Positions 36,611 through 46,489 are shown, counted from the first letter of the stretch. The stretch: DNA of 64,000 nucleotides from Clostridium estertheticum (GCF_011065935.2 NZ_JAAMNH020000001.1:4919001-4983000); one strand, 5' to 3'. Notes: generated by a model not told the origin, from the sequence alone. Program-made: numbers and translations.

Positions 36611-38302
36611 TTATATTTCCATTATTATTGGTATAATTATAGGTCTTCTCTTAGTTTTTATATATAAAAATTGGCCTAATGCATTTCTTATACATGATTT
36701 TATTACTGCCCATTCTTTAATTTTATTGTCTAAACATTGCTCTAACTCTTTTCTAACAATGTCCCTAGCTTCATTAATAAGTTCATTGGATTCTTTCATG
36801 TATACAAATCCTCTAGTTATTATATCCGGTCCAGCTAGAATACTATAAGTTTCTCTTTCTATAGTAACTACCACAGTAAGGATACCTTCTTCAGCTAAGT
36901 GTTTTCTATCTCTAAGTACGATATTCCCAACGTCTCCAACGCCAAGTCCATCTACCATTATAGCTCCGGTTTGTACTCTTCCAGCAAATTTACATTCATT
37001 TTGTGATACTTCTAATATTTGTCCTGTTTCTCCGATGAAAATATTATCAGGATTCATTCCTATCTTTTCTGCCAATTGTGCGTGTTGTTTTAAATGTCTA
37101 TACTCACCATGTACTGGCATAAAAAATTTAGGGCGAACCAATGTGTGAATTAATTTTAATTCCTCTTGGCAAGCATGCCCAGATACATGAATTTCTTCAG
37201 TAGTATTATATATTACATTAGCACCCTTTTTGAATAATTCATTTATAACATTGTATATGAATTTTTCATTTCCAGGAATAGGTGATGCAGATATAATGAT
37301 TAAATCACCCTTTTGTATTTCAATACTCCTATGTGTTGATGATGCCATTCTTGTTAATGCAGCAAGAGGCTCACCTTGGCTACCAGTAGTTACTATTGTT
37401 ACCTTCTCATCAGGGTAATTATGAATCTCTGCCACAGTGATTATAGCTTCTGGTGGTATATGCAAATATCCTAGTTCAATAGCTACTTGTGATATTCTCT
37501 CCATACTTCTACCACTAAAGGCTATTTTTCTTCCAACTAAAATTGAAGCATTGGCAATTTGTTGTATTCTATGGATATTTGATGCAAAGGAAGCTACTAT
37601 TATTCTACCATCTGCTTTTTGGAATAGTTTATTTAATGATTCTCCAATTACTTTCTCAGATATAGTAAATCCAGGACGTTCAACATTAGTACTATCAGCC
37701 ATTAAAAGTAGTACTCCTTGACCACCTAATTTTGCAAATCGCTCTAAATCTATAACTTCTCCATCAATTGGAGTGTAATCAATTTTAAAGTCTCCTGTGT
37801 GTATAATCCTCCCGATAGGAGTATGTATACAAATAGAGCAGGCGTCTGCTATGCTATGACTAACTCTTATAAACTCTACACTGAGCTTTTCTAGCTTAAC
37901 AATATCACCAGGTTTTACTACATTTAGCGTACAGTCTGCTATTATCCCATGTTCTTGCAATTTATTTTCTACAAGTCCTAGGGTTAAACGTGTCCCATAT
38001 ACTGGAATTTTGATTTGTTTTAGGATATAAGGTAACGCGCCTATGTGATCCTCATGACCGTGGGTTAGAAAAATTCCTTTTACCTTATCTCTATTCTCTA
38101 GAAGATATGTTACATCAGGAATAACTAAATCCACTCCATACATATCTGCATCTGGAAAGGAAATCCCACAATCTATTATAACAATTTCATCTTTATATTC
38201 TATTGCAGTAATATTCTTTCCAATTTCTCCAAGTCCACCTAGTGGAATGATTCTAATTTTGTTTTTAACTTTACTTTTATAATTATTATTATTATTATTC
38301 AA
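36611..38302 (-). CDS. rnj: Ribonuclease J
   Basis: A 563-residue metallo-beta-lactamase/beta-CASP RNase with 5'-3' exo- and endonuclease activity in mRNA decay and rRNA processing. Catalytic HGHEDHIGA is at about 80-88, ADSTNVERPG and SGHACQEELKL mark the beta-CASP domain, and the C-terminal domain ends the protein. TTG 38302 follows a weak GGGAAA. The codons after it are (AAT)6, giving six Asn; this in-frame repeat can vary in length without a frameshift. Confidence 0.93.
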   Translation of the reverse strand: MNNNNNNYKSKVKNKIRIIPLGGLGEIGKNITAIEYKDEIVIIDCGISFPDADMYGVDLVIPDVTYLLENRDKVKGIFLTHGHEDHIGALPYILKQIKIPVYGTRLTLGLVENKLQEHGIIADCTLNVVKPGDIVKLEKLSVEFIRVSHSIADACSICIHTPIGRIIHTGDFKIDYTPIDGEVIDLERFAKLGGQGVLLLMADSTNVERPGFTISEKVIGESLNKLFQKADGRIIVASFASNIHRIQQIANASILVGRKIAFSGRSMERISQVAIELGYLHIPPEAIITVAEIHNYPDEKVTIVTTGSQGEPLAALTRMASSTHRSIEIQKGDLIIISASPIPGNEKFIYNVINELFKKGANVIYNTTEEIHVSGHACQEELKLIHTLVRPKFFMPVHGEYRHLKQHAQLAEKIGMNPDNIFIGETGQILEVSQNECKFAGRVQTGAIMVDGLGVGDVGNIVLRDRKHLAEEGILTVVVTIERETYSILAGPDIITRGFVYMKESNELINEARDIVRKELEQCLDNKIKEWAVIKSCIRNALGQFLYIKTKRRPIIIPIIMEI

Positions 38303-38410
38303 TGTTTTCCCGATTTCTAAATATTAAGCAATCTATTCATCCAATATTTTCGTTCTGTCGACTAAACAGCATGGTGTATTACAGGATTCAGCTACTTAGG
38401 TTCGCTCTGT

Positions 38411-38449
38411 TATAATAGACCGTTTTGTTATACAAATAAGTCTATTATA
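38411..38449. promoter_or_regulatory. Inverted repeat upstream of RNase J
   Basis: TATAATAGAC and GTCTATTATA are 19 bp apart, about 110 bp upstream of the start. Each arm contains a -10-like TATAAT or its complement. It is a possible operator or overlapping promoter pair. Confidence 0.4.
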
Positions 38450-38531
38450 ATAGCACACTATTCCAAGTATTTTTTTCCTATTAACTAACCATAAATCAGG
38501 ATTTTCACCTACCTTTTTTTTATATTTTTTA

Positions 38532-38729
38532 TTAATTTAATGCTATTTTGCGAGAGAATAGTTTGTGTTCCCGATTCCATCGTCGGTTTCCGTTGTCAGC
38601 ATTGCTTTCATTGTTATCTTGACTATTTTTTCCCTTGCATTGATAATTCTTTATCCATTTTTCAATGTTTAGCGAATTTGTTAAGATAATTATATCAAAA
38701 TCTAGCCGGCCTATCTCTTTTAAACTCGT
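38532..38729 (-). pseudogene. Unrecognised mobile-element gene remnant
   Basis: About 65 codons are open without a start, including DFDIIILTNSLNIEKWIKNY and NESNADNGNRRWNREHKLF. No family is recognised. It directly follows the broken excisionase-type gene, so both may come from one lost element. Confidence 0.4.
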
Positions 38730-38743
38730 TTACCTTGCTTTAA

Positions 38744-38953
38744 CTACTCAATGAAATCAGCTATATCACTTTTCTTTATTCTATAATGTTCTCCAATTCT
38801 AAAAGATGGAATTTCTCCGTCTTTTACCAATTTAATGATAATTTGTTCACTGATTTTAAGATATGCTGCGACTTCACCTATTGTCATAATTTCATCATCT
38901 TTAATGTTTTCAATCTTTTAAACTTCTACAGTTTCTTTCGTCTTTCCGACCAT
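38744..38953 (-). pseudogene. Excisionase-family helix-turn-helix gene with premature stop
   Basis: ATG 38953 follows AAAGGAGAG, but codon 12 is TAA (38918-38920). The frame then continues MTIGEVAAYLKISEQIIIKL and SFRIGEHYRIKKSDIADFIE, the MerR-like helix-turn-helix of excisionases. A 47-residue protein could start at ATG 38887, but no ribosome site is there. It is probably dead. Confidence 0.65.
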
Positions 38954-39170
38954 TTTCTCTCCTTTCTTAACATATTTAAATAAACCTATATTTCAAAGTG
39001 TTGCTTTTTAAGTAAACATCACTCTCTTTATCTATCTATATATTTTGTAATACTTTAATTATCTAACTAAATGTATTTAACTTCATTAACTTTATAAAGA
39101 CTTCAATTATACTAATTAAATATAATTATACCATATTACATTTGATTATATTCGATTATAATATAATAAA

Positions 39171-39194
39171 GGTTGAGAAATAATTTCTCAACCT
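39171..39194. terminator. Hairpin GGTTGAGAAA/TTTCTCAACC
   Basis: Perfect 10-bp arms. The same stem appears in the terminator at 42607-42646. Confidence 0.5.
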
Positions 39195-39229
39195 GAAAAT
39201 TACACTTTTTACAGTGTTAAATATGCTTA

Positions 39230-39660
39230 AAAGATGCTCTCACCAATTTCTTTTAACATCTTTAAGCCCTTGACTTCCCTATCATACATTGGTACTTTTA
39301 CTATTTTCGCCTTGTTAAAGATATTTTTTATTTCCATCATATATTTTTCTTACATATTTCTTATTTTTGAAGAAAGGTGTTGTAGCTTGCTCTAATTTAC
39401 TGGTAGCTTTAAAAGTCTTATAGTATGCCCTGTTAGTGCTTCATCAAATAATTCTTTCATAGGCGCAGGTAGGCCTTTTTTATAATCCTGCGTAGACTTA
39501 TCTGGATCACTCTCCATAGCATGTAAATTCTCTATACCCTTTATGTTAACAATGCTACTAAAATGTTTTCAAGCCATAGGAATAATTGTCTTTTCCATGA
39601 CGCAAAAAAAGCAACTTGAAAGAAATATGGCACTTAATACTAGTGTGCATTATTTTCCCT
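39230..39660 (-). pseudogene. Decayed coding region
   Basis: Minus-strand pieces read well but broken: IKGIENLHAMESDPDKSTQD then KKGLPAPMKELFDEAL, a stop, and further on a piece KNIFNKAKIVKVPMYDREVK. I do not recognise the families. Stops and missing starts show decay. Confidence 0.4.
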
Positions 39661-39681
39661 GCAAATTGCATTTTATGTTAT

Positions 39682-39927
39682 TTATTTCTCTATAATAAAT
39701 TGCTTTTTGAATAGTCCACCTTGCTTAGTATAGTGCAAAATATACTCACTGTCGTAAACATTATGTATTTCTAAATTTGTAATTCCTTTTGTTTTTAAAA
39801 CTAATTTCACTTTATTAAATTCATCAATTTCTTCTTTGTCAGTTAGCATTGTGGAGAAAAGCTTTTTTGAATAGGTAACCCAAGTCTCTAAAAGGTAGTC
39901 AATTGGTGTGTTTACATCTATATTCAT
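39682..39927 (-). CDS. Small hypothetical protein
   Basis: An 81-residue charged protein of unknown family with no signal or helix in the membrane. It starts MNIDVNTPIDYLLETWVTYS and ends LHYTKQGGLFKKQFIIEK. The strong AAGGAGG site and the balanced composition suggest it is expressed. It lies between element debris and crcB. Confidence 0.55.
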   Translation of the reverse strand: MNIDVNTPIDYLLETWVTYSKKLFSTMLTDKEEIDEFNKVKLVLKTKGITNLEIHNVYDSEYILHYTKQGGLFKKQFIIEK

Positions 39928-40263
39928 TTATCTTCCTCCTTGTATAATATGGATAATATTATTATATAAACTGCATGTTTTTTCTTGTGCACTTCTATTA
40001 TATATAATACATGATATATAATCAACTTACATTATAATTTATATTGATTTATGATATTTAGTTTGTTATAATATGTATATTTTAGAAACATGTAAAAAAT
40101 ATTACAGTCTTTTATAAGTATTAACCCGTTTACAAATTTTAATACATGAAGGAATAAATATTGAATATCCCATTGAAAGAATTATTCTTTTCCATATTTT
40201 ACAACATCAATATCTGTAGTTATAATCAAGCATTCGTTTACCTCTTTTATCAAAGGAATCGCC
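39928..40263. other. Intergenic region
   Basis: AT-rich. No gene or clear signal is seen apart from the upstream region of the small hypothetical gene. Confidence 0.4.
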
Positions 40264-40617
40264 TTAAATGCTACCTATTTTGGTTCCCAAAGCATATCCT
40301 ATTACACCTAATATTAATGAACATAAAATATATATATAAGCATTGAGCTTTTCTCTTTCTTGAAAAAGATTAAATCCCTCATACATAAAGGTCGAAAAAG
40401 TTGTGTAAGCACCGAAAAAGCCATCCCCTAGAAGTAGCATCATATCATTGCTTACTCCAATTGTGCTTACAACACCGAGCATTATTGCCCCTGTAATATT
40501 TATTATAAAAGTTCCTATTGGAAATTCAGTACTTGACTTTTCACTTATAAATTTACCAAGGCTATATCGGACCAAGCTTCCAGCTGCTCCACCAACTGCA
40601 ACTAGCACGTATGTCAT
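40264..40617 (-). CDS. crcB: Fluoride channel subunit CrcB/Fluc (second)
   Basis: A 117-residue four-helix protein with GGAAGSLVRYSLG, INITGA and GFFGAYTTFSTFMYE, the Fluc hallmarks (Asn in the pore and the Phe box). It exports fluoride as an antiparallel dimer. A second crcB gene lies 4 bp upstream, so the pair may form a heterodimer. A GGAGGG site lies within the end of the first gene. Confidence 0.94.
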   Translation of the reverse strand: MTYVLVAVGGAAGSLVRYSLGKFISEKSSTEFPIGTFIINITGAIMLGVVSTIGVSNDMMLLLGDGFFGAYTTFSTFMYEGFNLFQEREKLNAYIYILCSLILGVIGYALGTKIGSI

Positions 40618-40621
40618 TTAA

Positions 40622-41062
40622 TCAACCCTCCTTTCCATCTTCCATTTGTACATCATCTGAGTCATTCTTATGGTGTACAAACTTCGAAACTACTTCCCTT
40701 GCTACTACCACGCCAAAGTAAGCTGCAGCAAGCCCTAAAATTGTTGTAAGCCCCATATAAGTTATAGCAGAGTAATAATCTCCTTGCACCATAAGATTTA
40801 CAATTTCTTTGCATAATGTGGAAAAAGTTGTGTATGCCCCCAAAAATCCTGTGGCTATACCTAGTCTTAGGTCAGCATCAAATTGATAAATCTCAAATGA
40901 AACGGTTAGTATTAGTGCTAAGAGGAAGCTACCAGAAACATTAATTAACAAAGTGCTTATTGGTATAACTTCTTTATAATTATAAATATGTATATTCTTT
41001 ATAAAATATCTTAATATAGCTCCTAGCATTCCACCTATGGCTATAAGTGTGTACTTTTTCAT
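40622..41062 (-). CDS. crcB: Fluoride channel subunit CrcB/Fluc (first)
   Basis: A 146-residue four-helix protein with GGMLGAILRYFIK, LINVSGSFLLALIL and GFLGAYTTFSTLCKE. A charged C-terminal tail (HHKNDSDDVQMEDGKEG) is longer than usual and absent from the partner. It is the first gene behind the fluoride riboswitch. Confidence 0.94.
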   Translation of the reverse strand: MKKYTLIAIGGMLGAILRYFIKNIHIYNYKEVIPISTLLINVSGSFLLALILTVSFEIYQFDADLRLGIATGFLGAYTTFSTLCKEIVNLMVQGDYYSAITYMGLTTILGLAAAYFGVVVAREVVSKFVHHKNDSDDVQMEDGKEG

Positions 41063-41135
41063 ATGTGTTTGTCACTCCTTTTTCCAAAGTATATTGCTTA
41101 TTTTGCCATGAAACACGATAAATATATCATGATAA

Positions 41136-41221
41136 AATAAAAAACTCCTACTCAAAGCCTAGCTCTAAGTAGGAGTCATTAATTGCAAAATCACAATAGT
41201 TAAGGTGAACTCCATCACCTA
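41136..41221 (-). promoter_or_regulatory. Fluoride riboswitch (crcB motif)
   Basis: On the minus strand GGTGATGGAGTTCACC, a short linker, TAATGACTCCTAC and a terminator ACTCCTACTTAGAG...AGTAGGAGTTTTTT match the crcB RNA. Fluoride binding would stop the terminator from forming and turn on both crcB genes. Confidence 0.93.
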
Positions 41222-41329
41222 TTTTATAAATTTATTATACTATATTTATAATTAAAATCAACAGTTATCCCAGAATATATAATATATATTCCTAATGACC
41301 AACTTTAATTAGTTTGTCCATACTTAACT

Positions 41330-42409
41330 TTACTTAACTCTTCTTGCAGTAAGGTAATCACTTCTTGTAAGTGCTGATATTTTAACCACATCCCCAGTAC
41401 TAGGCGAGTGAATATATGAGTTGTTTCCTACATACATTCCAACATGATGCGGATTCGAGGATGATCCAAAGAAAATCAAATCCCCTGGCTCTAAATTTTC
41501 TCTTGATACATAGGACCCTTCATTTACCTGTGTTGAGGTAGATCTACTCATTGAGACTCCAAAATGAGCATATACATATTTCACAAAACCAGAACAATCA
41601 AAATTGCTAGGACCATTCGCACCCCAAGCATATGGTGTTCCTAAAAAATTACTTGCATAAGCAACTATGGCACTCGCGCTAAGCAATGATGCCCCTCTAG
41701 ATGGTGTATACTTAGGCGCCCTATCTTTAATTTGATTTATTTGAGCCATAGCAACATTTACAATAGCTTGTCCATCACTAGTCTGGCTAGCGTATAATTG
41801 CTTTTGCACTTTAGCTTCAGCAATTAGTATTTTTTGTTCTTTCTTCTTATCTTCAAGCACTACTATTTTGCTTTTATTATCAGTTGTCAAAAGCACTAGC
41901 TTAGTTTTTTCAGCTTCTAGGGCTTGCCTTTGCTCCTCAATTCCATTTTTCTTATCTGTTAATTCTCCAATAATTTTATTATCATATTCTACAATCTTTT
42001 TGATGTTTTCAATTCTTGAAATAAGGTCTTCTATTCCATTTGAGTCTAATAAAATTTCTAAATAGCTATCCATACCATTCATATACATGCTTCGCATTCT
42101 CTTATTAAAAAGATCTTCTTCATCTTTAATATTATCTTCCGCAATTACTATATCTTTTGTTGTTGTGTCGATTTTTTTCTGAGTTTCTGCCATTTTAATT
42201 TTTGCTTCATCCATTTGCGCATAAATTTGTTCTATATTTGAATCTAATTTTTCAATAGAAATTTGTATATCCTCTACCTTGCTTTGTGCTCTATCATAAG
42301 AGTCCTTCTCATTTCCAGAATTATCTGATAATGGCTTTGCTAATATAGGCATACTTATCGTAGTAACTAGTCCAATTGTTACTATCAATGATATTATACT
42401 TTTACGCAA
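41330..42409 (-). CDS. Secreted NlpC/P60 peptidoglycan hydrolase, paralogue
   Basis: A 359-residue protein with the same plan as that at 13761-14843: signal peptide (about 1-24), long coiled coil (about 38-205) and NlpC/P60 domain (about 240-359). The catalytic Cys is in FDCSGFVKYVYAHFG and His in NPHHVGMYVGNNSYIHSP. TTG 42409 follows a GGGGGA site. The two share most motifs and length, so they arose by duplication. It is a single gene upstream of the fluoride genes. Confidence 0.9.
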   Translation of the reverse strand: MRKSIISLIVTIGLVTTISMPILAKPLSDNSGNEKDSYDRAQSKVEDIQISIEKLDSNIEQIYAQMDEAKIKMAETQKKIDTTTKDIVIAEDNIKDEEDLFNKRMRSMYMNGMDSYLEILLDSNGIEDLISRIENIKKIVEYDNKIIGELTDKKNGIEEQRQALEAEKTKLVLLTTDNKSKIVVLEDKKKEQKILIAEAKVQKQLYASQTSDGQAIVNVAMAQINQIKDRAPKYTPSRGASLLSASAIVAYASNFLGTPYAWGANGPSNFDCSGFVKYVYAHFGVSMSRSTSTQVNEGSYVSRENLEPGDLIFFGSSSNPHHVGMYVGNNSYIHSPSTGDVVKISALTRSDYLTARRVK

Positions 42410-42606
42410 CCAAATCCCCCCTAATCAATATATGTAAATATTTATAAAATGTAAACGTTCTTAAACCAATATTTTTATTGTATCACTATGTTATACCAGG
42501 CTTCAACAAAAAAACATAAATTAATTTGTAAAAATTATATATGTTCATATTGTAAATGAAAAATATAGGGTACTATACTATCAAAACAGAAATATGATTA
42601 TACCAT

Positions 42607-42646
42607 AAAAGAGGTTGAGAAATAATTATTTCTCAACCTCTTTTTT
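42607..42646. terminator. Bidirectional hairpin terminator
   Basis: AAAGAGGTTGAGAAATAAT pairs with ATTATTTCTCAACCTCTTT. It separates the arsenic operon end from the NlpC/P60 gene. The rest of 42410-42784 shows nothing else. Confidence 0.75.
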
Positions 42647-42784
42647 AATTTAGTATTTGCTCATATTTATACTTAAATAATAAAAATAATTAAGATTAAA
42701 ATATACAAATCCTCCTCCAAGTGTTGTAGTATCGCCGATTGTTAAAATATTTCATAGTAGATTGGTCCATCATGTAATAAATTT

Positions 42785-44527
42785 TTATACTAGTAAATCT
42801 TTTAACTTATCTCCTTTTATTTCATCAGAGCTCCAAGGGATTACCGCAAATTTACCCTCTGCATGTGCGCAAACCTTGTTAATCCATTCAATTTCATTGC
42901 TTGCCTTTGCAGACAGCAATTTATTGGTAGTAGATGTGGCCTGCAGTGATGAATTGATAACCCACCATTTAGTGGCAATCTTTGCACGTTTTAAATCTTC
43001 CTCAAGTCGCATAGCTTCATATACAGGTGTAGGTTCAGCAAGAGTTACAATTATTACTTCAGTTTCATCGGTATTGCGGAGCCTTGGCAACAGTTTTTTC
43101 ACAGATTCTGGGATATCTCCCTGTGAGCGCTTGATTTCTTGGTTATAACTTTGGGTTGAATCAAGTAGCAAGAGAGTATGACCAGTTGGAGCGGTGTCTA
43201 TAACCACAATTTGATCTTCAGCACTATCTACTATTTGCGCAAAGGCTCTAAAAACTGCAATCTCCTGGGTACATGGAGAGCGCAAATCTTCCTCTACATA
43301 GGCAATATCCTCATCTGCCATAGTTTCTCTTGCCTTGGATAGCACTTCTTCCTTATATTCTTCTAGTTCAGCCTGCTCATCAATGTGACTCATAGTGATG
43401 TTGCTGCTTTCACTGATAACAAATTTTAGATGAGCTGCTGGGTCAGTTGTGGTAAGGTGTACCCTTTTGCCCTTTGCAGATAGTCCTAGTGCAATGGCCG
43501 CCGCAATTGTAGTTTTACCTACTCCACCCTTGCCCATGGTGAAGATTACTTTTTTATTGCTTTTGTACAAATCCTCAATAACATCTTTAAGCTGTGGAAT
43601 GGTTTTCGCATTTATCTTTTCACTACTGACACTATAATTATCTTTGGTAAGCAATGCCCGCACATTTTCCATACCCGTTATATTGTAAGCTCTAAGTGGT
43701 ACCATATAGGTGGTAATACCCTGTAACCCCTGCGGCATTTCATTAAGTGATTTTTGTTGTTTTTTATATAGGCTTTCTGATACGCTATCATCATAAGAAC
43801 TCATCAAACCATTGATTATCATGGTTTGATTGTTTACCCCGATTTCAGAAAGTTCTTTTGATGCTCTTTCTGCTTCTTTAAGTGGTGTCATTTCAGGACG
43901 AGAAATAAGCATAATCGTTGTTAAAGCTCCATTACCTAAGGTTTCTACTGCTTTTTTATAGATTCCTCTTTTACTCTCCAGTCCAGATAGCTGACCTAAA
44001 CAGGATGCGCCATGTGTGTTTTCGCTTATAAAATTACTCCAGGCTGATGGTAACTGAAGCATTCTAAGAGTATGACCAGTTGGTGCGGTATCAAATATAA
44101 TATGGTCATATTCTTCCTGCACCCTTTCATCGGTTATGAATTTTGAAAATTCATTGAAGGCTGCAATCTCAACGGTACAAGATCCAGAAAGCTGCTCTTC
44201 CATATTATTAAGCACTGCCTCAGGCAATTTCCCACGGTAAGGGGCAATGACGCTCTCTCTATGTTCTGCCGCTGCCTTTATTGGGTCAAGATTAGCAACG
44301 AAAAGATTTGGCACCTCCACAATTGCAATACCGCAATTGGTAAGTTCTGTGTTAAAAACGTCCTGCAGATTTGATGCAGGATCTGTACTTATAAGAATCA
44401 CTTTTTTCCCTCTATCAGCAAGGTTAACTGCTGTAGCGCAAGCTGTTGAAGTTTTACCTACGCCGCCCTTACCTGTATAAAATAAATATTTTGTAAGTTT
44501 AATATTTTGTGGATTAAAAATTTCCAT
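42785..44527 (-). CDS. arsA: Arsenite efflux ATPase ArsA
   Basis: A 580-residue duplicated ATPase that energises arsenite export. Both halves have GKGGVGKT P-loops (19-26 and near 330) and DTAPTGHT switch motifs. The three metalloid-binding cysteines have counterparts in GSCTVEI, GASCLGQ and SPCTQEI. ArsA normally drives ArsB but can also work with Acr3. It is last in the operon, 1 bp after arsD. Confidence 0.95.
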   Translation of the reverse strand: MEIFNPQNIKLTKYLFYTGKGGVGKTSTACATAVNLADRGKKVILISTDPASNLQDVFNTELTNCGIAIVEVPNLFVANLDPIKAAAEHRESVIAPYRGKLPEAVLNNMEEQLSGSCTVEIAAFNEFSKFITDERVQEEYDHIIFDTAPTGHTLRMLQLPSAWSNFISENTHGASCLGQLSGLESKRGIYKKAVETLGNGALTTIMLISRPEMTPLKEAERASKELSEIGVNNQTMIINGLMSSYDDSVSESLYKKQQKSLNEMPQGLQGITTYMVPLRAYNITGMENVRALLTKDNYSVSSEKINAKTIPQLKDVIEDLYKSNKKVIFTMGKGGVGKTTIAAAIALGLSAKGKRVHLTTTDPAAHLKFVISESSNITMSHIDEQAELEEYKEEVLSKARETMADEDIAYVEEDLRSPCTQEIAVFRAFAQIVDSAEDQIVVIDTAPTGHTLLLLDSTQSYNQEIKRSQGDIPESVKKLLPRLRNTDETEVIIVTLAEPTPVYEAMRLEEDLKRAKIATKWWVINSSLQATSTTNKLLSAKASNEIEWINKVCAHAEGKFAVIPWSSDEIKGDKLKDLLV

Positions 44528-44528
44528 G

Positions 44529-44897
44529 TTAATTACCTGATTTAGGGGCTGCTTTTATTTTAAAACTTTTAGGTTTTTCCCCTAAAAAGCTCATTGGAAC
44601 ATTTAAAAGCTTCATTAATTCTTTATTTGTTGGATATCTACCTATAAGCACTATTTCACCATCTAAGATAGTAATCGGCATCTCATCAATACCTTTTTCG
44701 TTAATGAACTTATTAATTACTTTATTATCCACAAACTCCTGCGGTGAACCTGAAAGGTTAAATCTGTCCACCTCAACACCATTCTTCTTTAATGCATTAA
44801 GAACAGTTGAAACCCTAAGAAGTTCAGGGTCAACCCCTACTCCACAAAGTCCTGTTGAGCAACACATTGCAGCTTCAAATATTTGCATTTTTTTCAT
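44529..44897 (-). CDS. arsD: Arsenic metallochaperone ArsD
   Basis: A 122-residue thioredoxin-fold protein that delivers As(III) to ArsA. The key cysteines are in AAMCCSTGLCG (Cys12, Cys13, Cys18 with this start, matching the classical numbering). ATG 44897 follows GGAGAG by 7 bp; a longer TTG start at 44912 would place that site inside the gene. It lies directly before arsA. Confidence 0.93.
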   Translation of the reverse strand: MKKMQIFEAAMCCSTGLCGVGVDPELLRVSTVLNALKKNGVEVDRFNLSGSPQEFVDNKVINKFINEKGIDEMPITILDGEIVLIGRYPTNKELMKLLNVPMSFLGEKPKSFKIKAAPKSGN

Positions 44898-44967
44898 AAA
44901 TAATCTCTCCAATCATCTTTTATTACTTTAATACTCTTAGCATTTCTAATATTTTTAATACCCTTAA

Positions 44968-46035
44968 TTATTTTTTGTTATTGTTTACTGTTTGTGGAAA
45001 CCAATTAGATGTATTGTTTGCTATTTTTACAAGTATCAGCATTACTGGCACTTCAGTTAATACGCCTACAACTGTAGCTAGAGCTGCTGGAGAATCCATA
45101 CCAAACAAAGCAATTGCAACAGCAACTGATAGTTCAAAGAAGTTTGATGCTCCAATCATTCCAGCAGGTGCAGCAATATCATGTGTTAGCTTTAACTTTC
45201 TACCAGCTAAATAAGCAATAAAGAAAATTAAGAAAGTTTGAATAGTTAGTGGCACCGCAATGAGTAAAATATGCAATGGATTGTTTAAAATGGTTTCACC
45301 TTGGAATGAGAATAACAATACTAACATTAGTAATAATCCAATAGTAGTTACATTATTAAATTTTTGGAGAAAAGTATTTTCAAAGTACTCGAGGCCTCTT
45401 TTCTTTGTCATCATGGTTCTAGTCAAAATGCCCGCTGCCAGAGGAATAACAACAAATAAAACCACTGATAAAATCAGCGTACTCCAAGGAACAGCAATGT
45501 TGCTAACACCGAGTAGAAGTTTAACTATAGGGATAAATGCAACCAATATAATTAAATCATTGGTGGCTACTTGTACAACAGTATAAGCAGGATTGCCTTT
45601 TGTAAGGGTGCTCCAAACAAATACCATAGCAGTACAGGGCGCAGCTCCTAGCAATATGGTTCCTGCAAGATATTGGGTAGCTAGCTCAGGCGCAATAAAT
45701 GCTTTGAATACAACAAAAAAGAAAAATGAAGATATTGCATACATAGTAAATGGTTTTATAAGCCAATTTGTTACCCATGTTATATACAAGCCCTTTGGCT
45801 CCTTCCTAACATTCTTAATGCTTTGGAAGTCTACCTTCATCATCATAGGATAAATCATTACCCAAATAAGCATAGCTGTAGGTATGGAAACCTTCGCATA
45901 CTCAAATTGATTTAAGAATTCAGGAATTCCTGGAATAAACTTGCCAATAAGGACGCCTACTACCATACAAGCTGCTACCCAAATCGTTAAGTACCTCGCG
46001 AAGAATCCAATCTCAGGTGTTTTAACTTCACTCAT
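44968..46035 (-). CDS. acr3: Arsenite exporter Acr3
   Basis: A 355-residue 10-helix transporter of the Acr3 (bile acid/arsenite) type. The essential Cys is in LLGAAPCTAMVFVW, and GASNFFELSVAVAIALFGM is a family signature. It extrudes As(III) and may be energised by ArsA. ATG follows a GGAGTG site. It sits between arsR and arsD. Confidence 0.94.
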   Translation of the reverse strand: MSEVKTPEIGFFARYLTIWVAACMVVGVLIGKFIPGIPEFLNQFEYAKVSIPTAMLIWVMIYPMMMKVDFQSIKNVRKEPKGLYITWVTNWLIKPFTMYAISSFFFFVVFKAFIAPELATQYLAGTILLGAAPCTAMVFVWSTLTKGNPAYTVVQVATNDLIILVAFIPIVKLLLGVSNIAVPWSTLILSVVLFVVIPLAAGILTRTMMTKKRGLEYFENTFLQKFNNVTTIGLLLMLVLLFSFQGETILNNPLHILLIAVPLTIQTFLIFFIAYLAGRKLKLTHDIAAPAGMIGASNFFELSVAVAIALFGMDSPAALATVVGVLTEVPVMLILVKIANNTSNWFPQTVNNNKK

Positions 46036-46072
46036 AATTGATCACTCCTTAATTTCTCTAAAATTACTTAAA

Positions 46073-46417
46073 CTATAATTTCATTTTCACATCACATAAA
46101 CATTGAAGTTTAGATTTAGCCAGTTTTTCACAATCACTTTTATAGGAAGATAATTGTTTCAGTTCTTTTGTTAAATAAGCAAATAGATCAGGGTTTTTTT
46201 CTATAAAGTTATTATCTATTTTGTAATACACCCATTGTGCTTTTTTGTAAGCCTTAAGTATTCCAGACTTTTTAAGTGCCGTTAGATGCCTAGAAACATT
46301 TGACTGGTTCATATCTAGACAATCCTCAATTTCACATACGCACATTTCACCTTCTATAAGCAGTGCCAATATGCGAAGTCTATTCTCTTCTGCTAATGCT
46401 TTAAATATATCAACCAC
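46073..46417 (-). CDS. arsR: ArsR arsenic-responsive repressor (first)
   Basis: A 114-residue winged-helix repressor. The metal motif is EMCVCEIED in helix 3, with recognition helix SNVSRHLTALKKSG and C-terminal cysteines (Cys108, Cys110 in LQCLCDVK). It starts at GTG 46417, 9 bp after AGGAG. It should repress arsC-arsR-acr3-arsD-arsA or its own promoter. Confidence 0.92.
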   Translation of the reverse strand: MVDIFKALAEENRLRILALLIEGEMCVCEIEDCLDMNQSNVSRHLTALKKSGILKAYKKAQWVYYKIDNNFIEKNPDLFAYLTKELKQLSSYKSDCEKLAKSKLQCLCDVKMKL

Positions 46418-46489
46418 TATTATCGACTCCTATCATATTTTTATATACTCATGTACTCATATAGTATGCCTTTAAAAATATCTTTGTTA

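Noticed and set aside
38281..38302. Phase variation of rnj by (AAT)6
   Set aside because: A three-base unit changes only the number of Asn and cannot switch the frame.
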